DNA of 64,000 nt from positions 1 through 64,000 of the forward strand of contig JAPSGI010000007.1 of NCBI GenBank assembly GCA_031177685.1. The letters run 5' to 3'. Position numbers and translations under genes: made by a program. Origin of the DNA: Solirubrobacteraceae bacterium. GTDB lineage: Bacteria > Actinomycetota > Thermoleophilia > Solirubrobacterales > Solirubrobacteraceae. Positions 8,698 through 16,008 of this stretch are shown here, one piece after another. The notes below the pieces were generated by a model that saw only the letters and a list, made by a program, of their open reading frames with translations, did not search any database and was not told the DNA's origin. The first letter of the stretch is position 1; each line of letters opens with the position of its first letter.

Positions 8698-9366
8698 GTG
8701 GAGACGCAGGGCAGGCGCCTTGGGGAGCACAGCTACGGGCTGGTGCTCGCGCTCGTCCTCGCCTCGGTGATCTTCCAGGTCGCTACGCACGACTCCGACG
8801 GCGCGCGACTGACCACCATCGCGCTGGGCGCGGTCACGGTGATAGCCGCCGTCCAGACCGCCGGCGCGCACCGGGCGCTCGTACGGGCGGCGGCCGCGCT
8901 GGCCGGCGCCGTCACCGTGGCCTCGGGCTTCTATCTCCTCCTCGCCGGCGAGGTGCCGGACGCCGCCAGCGCGGTCGTCAACGGCCTGCTGATCGCCGTG
9001 GCGCCGACCGCCGTCGCCGCCGGCGTGCTGCGCCAGCTGCGCACGGAGCGCGAGGTGACGTTCCACACGCTCGGCGGCGTGCTGGCCATCTACCTGCTGA
9101 TCGGGATGTTCTTCTCCTTCTGCTACGGCGCGGTCGACCAGATCGAGGCCGGCGCGCTCTTCTCGCAGACGGCGCACGCCACCCGCTCGGATGAGCTGTA
9201 CTTCTCCTTCGTGACCCTCTCGACGGTCGGGTTCGGCGACCTGACCGTCCGCACCGACCTCGGCCGCACGATCGCCGTGACGGAGGCGCTGCTGGGACAG
9301 ATCTACCTGGTGACGGTCGTCGCGCTGATCGTGGGGAACCTCGCGGCCCGCCGCCGCCACGACTGA
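8698..9366 (+). CDS. Two-pore-helix-type potassium channel
   Basis: A 222-residue membrane protein with a GTG start at 8698. Four hydrophobic segments occupy about residues 15-125. Then comes a channel-like core: an outer helix (GVLAIYLLIGMFFSFCYG), a pore loop with the K+ selectivity filter TVGFGD near residue 182, and an inner helix (LGQIYLVTVVALIVGNLA). No cytoplasmic RCK domain follows, so gating by ligand is not obvious. It belongs to the ion-channel (Ion_trans_2) family. The start lies 54 bases from the divergent DUF5995 gene; CAGACT sits 8 bases upstream as a weak -10. Confidence 0.9.
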   Translation: METQGRRLGEHSYGLVLALVLASVIFQVATHDSDGARLTTIALGAVTVIAAVQTAGAHRALVRAAAALAGAVTVASGFYLLLAGEVPDAASAVVNGLLIAVAPTAVAAGVLRQLRTEREVTFHTLGGVLAIYLLIGMFFSFCYGAVDQIEAGALFSQTAHATRSDELYFSFVTLSTVGFGDLTVRTDLGRTIAVTEALLGQIYLVTVVALIVGNLAARRRHD

Positions 9367-9388
9367 CGCGGGCGCCGCGCGCTCGAAC

Positions 9389-9394
9389 TATCTT
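9389..9394 (+). promoter_or_regulatory. -10 element of the LVIVD gene
   Basis: TATCTT with an 8-base spacer to GTG 9403. Confidence 0.5.
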
Positions 9395-9402
9395 GAGGGG
9401 CC

Positions 9403-11280
9403 GTGCGACGCCTGCGCAACCGACTGCGCCGGCTGCGGTCGGTCGGCGTGGCGGCGGTCGTCCCGCCGCTGCTCGTGTGCTCGGTCTACGACCCGGGCTC
9501 CGGGCGCTATCTGAATCCGAGCGCGCGGCCCGCGATCGTCCACCAGCCGTCGATCGGCGGGGGCCCCGCGGGCGGCGTCCAGGGCTCGGCCAGCGCGGCG
9601 ACGCCCAAGTCCTATGGCGACTGCGGTCCGGGCGCGCGGCCGGAGCCGGGCCTCCAGGGCCAGGTCCCCAAGTGGGCGCAGGACAGCGGCCACTCCAAGG
9701 CGGGCTACCGCTGCAACCTCGAGCTGGTGGGACAGAGCGACATCCGCGCCCGCGGCGCCAACTTCCAGCTCGGGTGGTACCGCGACTGCGCGTACGTCGG
9801 CTCGGTCGGGGGCCGCGAATACCAGTCGCCCGACGAGCTGGACGGGATCGCGGTGATCGACGTCGCCGACCCGCGCAAGCCCACGCTGGCCCGCTTCGTG
9901 CGCAGCCCCGCCGGCTTCAGCCAGCACGAGGGGATCGAGGTCAACCAGCGCCGCGGCATGCTGGTCACGCTGACCCAGGGACTCAGCGCGCAGTACGTCG
10001 AGCTCTACGACGTCTCCAAGGACTGCCGGCACCCGGAGTTCAAGGGGCGCTTCGACGCCGGCGGCCCGCTGTACCACGGGCTGCGCATCGCCCCCGACGG
10101 GATGACGGTGTACGCCTCGGACTACACGGGAGGCGCCTTCGGACAGACCCTGCACGTCCTCGACGTCTCCGATATGTCGAACCCGCGGCTGCTCGAGGCA
10201 TGGAGCCCGCTGGAGGAGACGCCCGCGACCCACTACGCGATCCACGACCTCGAGCTCAACGCCGACGGGACGCGCGCGTACCTCGGCGGGGTGGACGCCA
10301 GCGCCACCCAGGGTGCGGTCCTCGCGGGACCGCCCTCCCACACCGGTCCCTCGATGGTCACGCTCGACACCAGCGAGATCCAGCGCCGCGTGCCCAATCC
10401 CGACCTGAAGGTGCTCTCCTCGATCTCCCTGCCGAACTTCGGCCACACCGAGCAGCGCGCGCGCATCGGCGGGCGCCCCTTCGTCTTCTCCAGCGGCGAG
10501 GCGCCGGTCACCGGCGCCAGGAACTGCCCGTGGGCGTGGGGCAGCGCGATCGACATGAGCGACGAGCGCCGCCCGCGGGCGGTCTCCGAGATCAAGCTGG
10601 AGGTCAACGAGCAGGAGAACTGCGAGCGCACCGGGCCCGACCAGGCCGTCTACTCGATCCACTACAGCGGCGTGGACGACCCGGACCGGACCACCAAGCT
10701 GTTCTACACGTACTACACCGGCGGGCTGCGCGTCTTCGACGTGCGCGACCCCGAGCACCCGCGCGAGATCGCCTACTACCACCCGCCCCCGCCGCAGCGC
10801 ACGGTCCACTACCCCTCCAGCAGCGGCTTCGGCGGCGATTCGCACGCACCGGGCTGGGACTCCGCCACGTCGGACGTCCGCTACATCCGCGACAAGCGCG
10901 AGCTGTGGTTCGTCAGCGTGGCCGGCGGGTTCCACGTCCTGCGGCTCACGACGCCTCAGCCCAAGGGCAGCGCGCGCCTGCTGCGCCAGCGTCGCGCGAG
11001 CGCGCTGCGCCGCCGCTCGGTCGGCGCGCGGGTCTCTTGCTCGCTGGCGTGCGCGATGACGGTCGAGCTGCGCCTCGGCGGGCGCGTCCGCGGACGCACG
11101 ACCGTGACCTTCGCCGTCGCCGGCGCCCGCAGCCTGCGCATCCCGCTGAGCGCGAGCGCCCGCCGCGTGCTGCGCCGCGCGCCGCGCGCGCGCCTGCGCC
11201 TCCTCGCCACCATCCGCGAGCCCGACAGCGGCGAGCTGGCGCAGCGCTTCCGCGGCCGCGCGACCCGGCTCGCCCGCTGA
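9403..11280 (+). CDS. Secreted LVIVD-repeat beta-propeller protein
   Basis: A 625-residue exported protein. A basic start and a short hydrophobic stretch (VAAVVPPLLVCSVYDPG) look like a signal peptide, possibly a lipoprotein signal with Cys near residue 26. The body contains several blade motifs of the LVIVD family: GIAVIDVADPRKPTLA, VELYDVSKD, LHVLDVSDMSNPRLLE and LRVFDVRDPEHPREIAYYHPP. This is a beta-propeller scaffold with no known catalytic activity. The last 110 residues are an Arg-rich beta module with a Cys pair (VSCSLACAM), similar in style to the DUF5995 protein tail. The start is a GTG with TATCTT eight bases before it. A surface or periplasm-like role is inferred. Confidence 0.8.
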   Translation: MRRLRNRLRRLRSVGVAAVVPPLLVCSVYDPGSGRYLNPSARPAIVHQPSIGGGPAGGVQGSASAATPKSYGDCGPGARPEPGLQGQVPKWAQDSGHSKAGYRCNLELVGQSDIRARGANFQLGWYRDCAYVGSVGGREYQSPDELDGIAVIDVADPRKPTLARFVRSPAGFSQHEGIEVNQRRGMLVTLTQGLSAQYVELYDVSKDCRHPEFKGRFDAGGPLYHGLRIAPDGMTVYASDYTGGAFGQTLHVLDVSDMSNPRLLEAWSPLEETPATHYAIHDLELNADGTRAYLGGVDASATQGAVLAGPPSHTGPSMVTLDTSEIQRRVPNPDLKVLSSISLPNFGHTEQRARIGGRPFVFSSGEAPVTGARNCPWAWGSAIDMSDERRPRAVSEIKLEVNEQENCERTGPDQAVYSIHYSGVDDPDRTTKLFYTYYTGGLRVFDVRDPEHPREIAYYHPPPPQRTVHYPSSSGFGGDSHAPGWDSATSDVRYIRDKRELWFVSVAGGFHVLRLTTPQPKGSARLLRQRRASALRRRSVGARVSCSLACAMTVELRLGGRVRGRTTVTFAVAGARSLRIPLSASARRVLRRAPRARLRLLATIREPDSGELAQRFRGRATRLAR

Positions 11281-11288
11281 GCGCCCCG

Positions 11289-11321
11289 GGCAGGATTCGA
11301 ACCTGCGACCCGCTGCTTAGA
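11289..11321. repeat. Truncated copy of the tRNA-Arg 3' half (direct repeat, left copy)
   Basis: These 33 bases are identical to 12827-12859 inside the intact tRNA-Arg(TCT). They cover the T-arm, variable region and 3' anticodon stem up to the anticodon triplet. To the right the match fades after a few bases, and no D-arm or 5' acceptor is present, so this is not a working tRNA. The two copies are in the same orientation 1,538 bases apart and bracket the SnoaL-like genes. Confidence 0.9.
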
Positions 11322-11591
11322 GGGCACAGCCGGTATCCGCCTAGAACGCCCCTCGAAGCATGTGCGGAGAGACCGCCGGTGGGCTAGGGCGGGTGTCCGT
11401 GTTCGTTCGGCGCCTGCCCGCCTTCTCGGGAGATCCCCCGGTCGGCGGGTCCCCTCGACCGATCCCTTCCCTGCCCGCCTCAGGAGTAACAGACGGCTCG
11501 AGCGCCGCCGGGAGATTCGGAGCGGACGCGCACCGCGCGGGCGATGAGCGGCCTTGACCCGCGCCTCCATCAGCCAGATCATGGAATGGCG
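11322..11591. other. Non-coding stretch between tRNA fragment and SnoaL genes
   Basis: Together with the tRNA fragment this leaves 311 bases without a gene. I see no convincing reading frame, integrase remnant or structured RNA. Short frames present here have poor codon character. Confidence 0.5.
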
Positions 11592-11993
11592 ATGTCCCAA
11601 GAGACCGAGCAGCTCGTGCGGCGCGCCTTCGACGCGTGGAACCGCGACGACCTCGAAGCGCAGCTCGCCATGCTCCATCCCGAGTTCGAGTACGTGACGA
11701 GCGGCCTGTTCCCCGGCCTAGCGCCCATCTATCGAGGTCACGCGGGCTATAAAGACTTCTGGCGGGACTTCAAGCAGGTCTGGGAGTCGCTGCGCATCGA
11801 GATCGACGACCTGCGCGAGGTCGGTGATGAGCAGTACGTAGCTCTCCTCACGTTCGAGGCGCGGTCGCGGGACGGTCTGACGGTGCGTCGGCAGTTCGGG
11901 AATGTCCTGTCCGGCCGGGACGGACTGGCGGTGCGAGTCGAAGCATTCGGCTCGTGGGCCGAGGCCCTCGAGGTCGTGGGGCTGCGGGAGTAG
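11592..11993 (+). CDS. SnoaL-like (NTF2-fold) protein, copy 1 of 3
   Basis: A 133-residue NTF2-fold protein. It starts MSQETEQLVRRAFDAWNRDDLEA, the typical first helix of SnoaL-like polyketide cyclase/steroid isomerase relatives. It continues with LHPEFEYVTSGLFPGL, a YRGHAGYKDFWRDF helix and alternating beta strands, ending EALEVVGLRE. An earlier in-frame ATG at 11544 would add residues with no similarity to the paralogues, so 11592 is preferred. The second copy begins four bases after its stop. No catalytic assignment is possible; the fold serves isomerases, cyclases and ligand-binding proteins. Confidence 0.85.
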   Translation: MSQETEQLVRRAFDAWNRDDLEAQLAMLHPEFEYVTSGLFPGLAPIYRGHAGYKDFWRDFKQVWESLRIEIDDLREVGDEQYVALLTFEARSRDGLTVRRQFGNVLSGRDGLAVRVEAFGSWAEALEVVGLRE

Positions 11994-11996
11994 GCG

Positions 11997-12392
11997 ATGT
12001 CGCAGGAGAACGTGGAGGTGGTCAAACGGGTCCAGGACGCCATCAACCAGCGCGACGTCGAAACACTGCGGGAGATACTCCATCCCCACGGCGAGTTTCG
12101 CTCGGCGCTCGCGCGCGCGGAGGGGGGCGTCTACCGGGGCGTCGAGGGGATGCGGCAGTACTTCGGTGACGTCGTCGCCGTGTGGGAGGACTTCCGAATC
12201 GAACTCGAAGACGTGCGCGAAGCCGGAGACCAGCTGGTCGTCGTCTGGCGGGCGACGGGAACGTCGCGTGCTGGCGTGCCACTCGATCAGGTGATCGCCC
12301 AGGTTTGGACTTGGCGAGAAGGAAGGCTTTGGCGCAATGAGAGCTTCACCGATGTCGGCGAAGCCCTCGAGGCCGCGGGGCTGCGGGAGTAG
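11997..12392 (+). CDS. SnoaL-like (NTF2-fold) protein, copy 2 of 3
   Basis: A 131-residue paralogue of the preceding gene: MSQENVEVVKRVQDAINQRDVET, HPHGEFRSAL, YRGVEGMRQYFGDV, strands ending in WRNESFTDVG, and the shared C-terminus EALEAAGLRE. The junctions before copies 2 and 3 are nearly identical in DNA (GGGCTGCGGGAGTAGGCGATGTCGC), which shows tandem duplication. It probably forms one transcript with copy 1. The ligand-facing residues differ from copy 1, so they may have diverged in specificity. Confidence 0.85.
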   Translation: MSQENVEVVKRVQDAINQRDVETLREILHPHGEFRSALARAEGGVYRGVEGMRQYFGDVVAVWEDFRIELEDVREAGDQLVVVWRATGTSRAGVPLDQVIAQVWTWREGRLWRNESFTDVGEALEAAGLRE

Positions 12393-12395
12393 GCG

Positions 12396-12696
12396 ATGTC
12401 GCGGGAGAATGTGGAGCTGATGCGGAGTTCGCTCGATGGCTGGAGTCGGGGTGATATCGGCGCGTGGCTGGCACCGTGCCATCCCGACATCGAGTTCCGC
12501 ACCTCCGGCGTCTATCCGGGACTTGACCCGAGCTATCGAGGGCACGCCGAGCTGCGCCACTTCTGGGAGGTCATGGGGAATGACCGTTCGGCGTGAAGTC
12601 GCGTGGATTTTGGGATTCGATGACGAGCTGATCGTCACTGCAGCCGCCTACGGAAGCTGGGACGAGGCCCTCGAACCCGTGGGACTGCCGGAGTAA
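12396..12696 (+). pseudogene. SnoaL-like protein, copy 3, internally deleted and frameshifted
   Basis: Starts well (MSRENVELMRSSLDGWSRGD, then HPDIEFRTSGVYPGLDPSYRGHAELRHFWEVMG) but ends early at 12596 in this frame. The C-terminal part continues in a different frame as ILGFDDELIVTAAAYGSWDEALEPVGLPE to 12696. Compared with its neighbours (about 395 bases) the copy is some 95 bases short, removing the central strands. It is a broken tandem duplicate unless the first 66 residues have been kept for another purpose. Confidence 0.8.
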
Positions 12697-12788
12697 CACG
12701 TGAACCCGCGTGGGCAGGGAGGGCGCCGCTTTCGGCTCCGGTCCGTCGCTCGCCCCCGCGGGCTCCTCAATGAGGTGCCGGGCACGCG

Positions 12789-12814
12789 AAAGTCCAGCGT
12801 TTGCGGGGCTTTCT
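12789..12814 (-). terminator. Possible terminator after tRNA-Arg
   Basis: On the minus strand AAAGCCCCGC and GCTGGACTTT can pair over ten positions with two mismatches around a short A-rich loop, a few bases after the tRNA 3' end. There is no long T-run, so the call is weak. Confidence 0.35.
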
Positions 12815-12819
12815 GACGA

Positions 12820-12892
12820 TGCCCCCGGCAGGATTCGAACCTGCGACCCGCTGCTTAGAAGGCAGCCGCTCTGTCCACTGAGCTACGGGGGC
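12820..12892 (-). tRNA. tRNA-Arg(TCT)
   Basis: A complete cloverleaf on the minus strand: acceptor GCCCCCG/CGGGGGC, D-arm TAGCTCAGTGGACAGAGC, anticodon stem GCTGCC/GCAGC around loop CTTCTAA, T-arm GCAGGTTCGAATCCTGC, discriminator A. The anticodon TCT reads AGA and AGG, rare codons in this GC-rich genome. Its 3' half is duplicated at 11289-11321. Confidence 0.96.
12827..12859. repeat. Direct repeat, right copy, inside intact tRNA-Arg
   Basis: The 33 bases shared exactly with 11289-11321. In tRNA-targeting integration the intact tRNA keeps one attachment site and the fragment marks the other. No integrase lies between them, so an old excision or decay event, or a simple duplication, would have to be assumed. 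Confidence 0.85.
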
Positions 12893-12968
12893 GGGTGGGA
12901 GAAATCCCCGCTACTGCGGGCGGTTCCGCCTGTCACTGTACCCCGGCGCCCGGGCGCAGATGGTTCGT

Positions 12969-14282
12969 TCACCGGATCCGCAGCCGCTCGGCGGTGGCGT
13001 GCTCGCGCACGTCGCCGTCGCGGGTGAGGCTGCGCAGCGTGACGAGGTAGTCGCCGGGCGCAAGTCGCCGGCGGCCGACGACGCCGTTCCAGCGCTGGCG
13101 CCGAATGGCTCTCCGCTCCGCGAAGCGCCCCAGCGGCACCCGTCCGACGACCCGCAGCCGGGGGGCGCGTCGCCCGAGCACCCTCGTCGTGCCGACGATC
13201 CGCTGGACGAGCATGTCCACGTAGGTGTCGTCGGCCACGCCGAACTCCGCCACGACCGGCCCGACGTCCACCCGCGGCCGGAACACGCGCGGCTGCTCCA
13301 GGGCGATCGCTCCGTCAGTCGGGTGGGGGGTGATCCCGGAGACGCCCTCCGGGTTGAGCAGGACCTGCGTCTGCGTGTCCCATACGAACAGTCGCCCCGT
13401 TTCGCCCGGACTGATCCCGATCCGCACGAAGGCCAGGTAGCGGCCGTCCGGGCTGAACTCCGGCGCGCTGATGAACCTGTTGGGCGCGTTGACCAGCGGC
13501 GGGAGCGGCGTCGCCGGAGCGTTGGCGAGCCCGTCGAGTGGCCGGAACACCAGCTTGTAACGACCTGCCTCGTAGGCGACCACCCGGGCGGACGCGGAGA
13601 TCGTCGGATTGCGGAGGTGCTCGTCGGCGTCGAACAGCGTGTCGGTGGTGCCGCTCTGCTGCACCGCGATCCGCGCGCGCGGGCCGCTGGAGCCATAGTC
13701 GATGCCGAACGCGAAGCGGGCCGTCGAGAAGGGGGTGAGCTGGATCGTGCGCCCGGCCGCGGTGGAGTTGGTCGCCGCAGTGGGCACGACGCGGTGCGGG
13801 AACGGCCCATTGGGGAAGTTCGTGACGTCGGTCTCGGTGTAGGAGGCCTGCAGGGTCCCGGGCGGCGCGTTGGCGGCCAGGCGCTCGAGCCGCCGGCCGG
13901 TCAGCACCTTGGTGCCATCGGCGGAGAACGTCGGGGTGCTGGGAGGGTCCGACGCCACCTCGAAGCCGTTGAACAGGTCGGCGGACTGCCCGGTCGCGCG
14001 GTCGACCATCACGATGCGGACGGTGCCCTCGTAGGTGCGCCGGAACACGAGGTAACGCCGATTCGGGCTGATCGACGGGTGTATCTGGTCGCCGGGCTGG
14101 TTGACTCCGGGCGGGAGGGGCAGGGGCGCTCCGGTCGTGGCGTTGACGCGGAGGAGCTTGTGGCTGAACCCGCTCCTCGAGTCGGCAGTGGCGATGAGAT
14201 CGGCTCCCGCGGGGGGCGCACCGGCAGACCCGGCCAGCAGGGCACCCGCGAACATCCACCAAAGAAGATTCCTCCCGCTCAC
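12969..14282 (-). CDS. Secreted TolB-like beta-propeller protein
   Basis: A 437-residue exported protein. The start is GTG 14282, because TACAGT (14289-14294) lies six bases upstream and the product then begins directly with a signal peptide (NLLWWMFAGALLAGSAGAPPAGAD). An ATG at 14336 would add 18 residues upstream of the promoter. Repeated propeller motifs are visible: HPSISPNRRYLVF, TPTFSADGTKVLTG and APEFSPDGRYLAFV, with GRLFVWDTQT, as in WD40/TolB-type proteins. The last 90 residues are Arg-rich and may be a wall-binding beta module. The function is unknown. It is divergent from the TylF-like methyltransferase gene. Confidence 0.75.
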   Translation of the reverse strand: MSGRNLLWWMFAGALLAGSAGAPPAGADLIATADSRSGFSHKLLRVNATTGAPLPLPPGVNQPGDQIHPSISPNRRYLVFRRTYEGTVRIVMVDRATGQSADLFNGFEVASDPPSTPTFSADGTKVLTGRRLERLAANAPPGTLQASYTETDVTNFPNGPFPHRVVPTAATNSTAAGRTIQLTPFSTARFAFGIDYGSSGPRARIAVQQSGTTDTLFDADEHLRNPTISASARVVAYEAGRYKLVFRPLDGLANAPATPLPPLVNAPNRFISAPEFSPDGRYLAFVRIGISPGETGRLFVWDTQTQVLLNPEGVSGITPHPTDGAIALEQPRVFRPRVDVGPVVAEFGVADDTYVDMLVQRIVGTTRVLGRRAPRLRVVGRVPLGRFAERRAIRRQRWNGVVGRRRLAPGDYLVTLRSLTRDGDVREHATAERLRIR

Positions 14283-14288
14283 GGCGCG

Positions 14289-14294
14289 ACTGTA
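14289..14294 (-). promoter_or_regulatory. -10 element of the TolB-like gene
   Basis: TACAGT (minus strand), six bases before GTG 14282. It helps decide the start. Confidence 0.5.
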
Positions 14295-14347
14295 CAGAAC
14301 GGTACGGGCGCCGGCGCGACGTTCCCATGACAGCATGCGGCTCGGAA

Positions 14348-15121
14348 ATGACCGGCCACCCGCTCGCCCGAGCGCTGCGCCGCCTGCGCGAGCGCGGCAC
14401 GCCGCCGCGCGACCTCGCGCACGAGGACCTCGCGCTCCTGGACGCCGCCGACCGGGCGATCGTGGAGCGCGCGCTGCCCTACACGATGACCGGCGTGGCC
14501 CGGCTCGCCGCGCTGGTGGACGGCGTGCGCCACGTCGTGCGCGGCGGCATCCCCGGCGCGCTGGCGGAGTGCGGCGTGTGGCGCGGCGGATCGGTGCTCG
14601 CCATGGCGCTGACCCTGCTCGAGCTGGAGGAGACGGACCGCGACCTGCACCTGTACGACACCTTCGAGGGAATGACCCGCCCCACCGAGCACGACGTCTC
14701 GGCGCTGGACGGGGCGGCCCTCCCGACGTGGGAGACCGCGCGCGCGCAGGACCGCCGCGCCTGGGCGGAGCTGTTCGACCCGCGCGACTTCAACGAGGAC
14801 GCGGTGCGCGCGACGCTGCTGTCCAGCGGCTACCCGGCGCGGCGCGTCCACCTGCACCGCGGCCCCGTGGAGGAGACCCTGCCGGCGGCCGCGCCCAATC
14901 CCCTGGCGCTGCTGCGCCTGGACACCGACTGGTACGAGTCCACGCGCCACGAGCTGGAGCACCTGTACCCGCTGCTGGCCCCCGGCGGCGTGCTGATCGT
15001 GGACGACTACGGCCACTGGCAGGGCGCGCGGCGCGCGGTGGACGAGTACTTCGAGGCCCATCCCCCGGCCCCGCTGCTCGCGCGCATCGACTACACCGGG
15101 CGGATCGCCGTCAAGCCCTGA
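14348..15121 (+). CDS. TylF/macrocin O-methyltransferase family protein
   Basis: A 257-residue SAM-dependent O-methyltransferase of the TylF family, which methylates hydroxyls on sugars of antibiotics and glycans. Seen: the SAM-binding strand and loop ALAECGVWRGGSVLAM, the acidic LYDTFEGM motif, and the metal-binding region LRLDTDWYESTRHELEHLYPLL followed by GGVLIVDDYGHWQGAR. ATG 14348 begins where family similarity begins; ATG 14327 would add seven residues. Its 3' end overlaps the convergent GT8 gene by 11 bases. Four transferases on the facing strand suggest it acts on the same glycan. Confidence 0.88.
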   Translation: MTGHPLARALRRLRERGTPPRDLAHEDLALLDAADRAIVERALPYTMTGVARLAALVDGVRHVVRGGIPGALAECGVWRGGSVLAMALTLLELEETDRDLHLYDTFEGMTRPTEHDVSALDGAALPTWETARAQDRRAWAELFDPRDFNEDAVRATLLSSGYPARRVHLHRGPVEETLPAAAPNPLALLRLDTDWYESTRHELEHLYPLLAPGGVLIVDDYGHWQGARRAVDEYFEAHPPAPLLARIDYTGRIAVKP

Positions 15122-16007
15122 GGCGCCAGCGCGCCGCGCGCCAGGCGCGGCGCGCCACGTTCGCCGGCGTCCGGCCCTCGCGCCGCACCTTCGGCCACGG
15201 CGTGGCGCGGCGGTGCTCGAAGTACGCCTCGCGCTGCGGCGCCGCGCACAGGAAGTGCCACGGCTTGTTGACGCTCGGGCCCTCGAAGTGGCGGATGCCG
15301 GGACGCGCCCGCGCCTGCGCCAGGGCGTCCGGCGCGAACGCGTACCCCGCCCACGCGAACGACAGCGCGTTCATCGCGTTCCAGCGCGGGTGCAGGGCCA
15401 GGCGGCGTGGCCCGAGCACAGCGTTGAGCGTGTCCTGGTCGGGCCACATCGTCTCGGGCCCGAGCCCGCGCGCGTGCGTCACCAGCGCCTCGGTGACCCC
15501 GTCCGCGCGCATCGCCGCGAGGTCCATCAGCAGCACCCCGCTGTTGAAGTACTCGTCCGGCTCGATCCCCAGCGCCCACGCCCGGTGCAGGTGGTCGAGC
15601 TGGAAGACGTTCGTCACGGCGCCGACCCAGTTGCCTTCCAGCGGCGTCTCCCACAGCGGCCGCAGGTCGTCGGTCGCGAGCACGTCGCCGTCCAAATACA
15701 GCACGCGCTCGACGTCGCCGAGCAGCCGCGGGAGGTGCACGCGGTACCACATGGCCGCGGTGATGCCGGCGACCGTCGGCATGCCCTCCACCCGATCGTC
15801 CCCGATCTCGTGGAAGACGATCTCGCCGCCGTCGCGGCGCACCATCTCGCTCAGCGCCGCTGCGCCCTCGCGGGGAAGCGCGGGTCCGTGCAGGAGGTGG
15901 GCGCGCACGGTAAGGCCCGTGCTGTGCGACAGCACCGAGCGCAGCATCGCCGCGGTGTGCGGCACGTAGGCCGCGTCGGCGGCGCAGGCGACGTGCAGCT
16001 CCCCCAC
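15111..16007 (-). CDS. Glycosyltransferase family 8 protein
   Basis: A 298-residue GT-A fold glycosyltransferase of family 8 (UDP-glucose/galactose transferases of LPS-core or glycogenin type). Seen: the N-terminal nucleotide-binding segment LHVACAADAAYVPHTAAMLRS, the DxD metal motif in YLDGDVL near residue 105, the EYFNSGVLLMDL acceptor region and the HFEGPSVNKPWH C-terminal motif. GTG start one base after the upstream stop, so it is the last gene of a four-gene overlapping operon. It probably adds a hexose to a surface glycan that the neighbouring methyltransferases decorate. Confidence 0.88.
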   Translation of the reverse strand: MGELHVACAADAAYVPHTAAMLRSVLSHSTGLTVRAHLLHGPALPREGAAALSEMVRRDGGEIVFHEIGDDRVEGMPTVAGITAAMWYRVHLPRLLGDVERVLYLDGDVLATDDLRPLWETPLEGNWVGAVTNVFQLDHLHRAWALGIEPDEYFNSGVLLMDLAAMRADGVTEALVTHARGLGPETMWPDQDTLNAVLGPRRLALHPRWNAMNALSFAWAGYAFAPDALAQARARPGIRHFEGPSVNKPWHFLCAAPQREAYFEHRRATPWPKVRREGRTPANVARRAWRAARWRLRA

Positions 16008-16008
16008 C

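Noticed and set aside
7357-9360. Extending the DUF5995 gene upstream to 9360
   Set aside because: The extension is antisense to the K+ channel and would bury the signal peptide; the promoter hexamer and GTG at 8643 give a sensible start.
11289-11360. A second working tRNA-Arg gene
   Set aside because: Only the 3' half is present; no D-arm or 5' acceptor strand can be found to its right.
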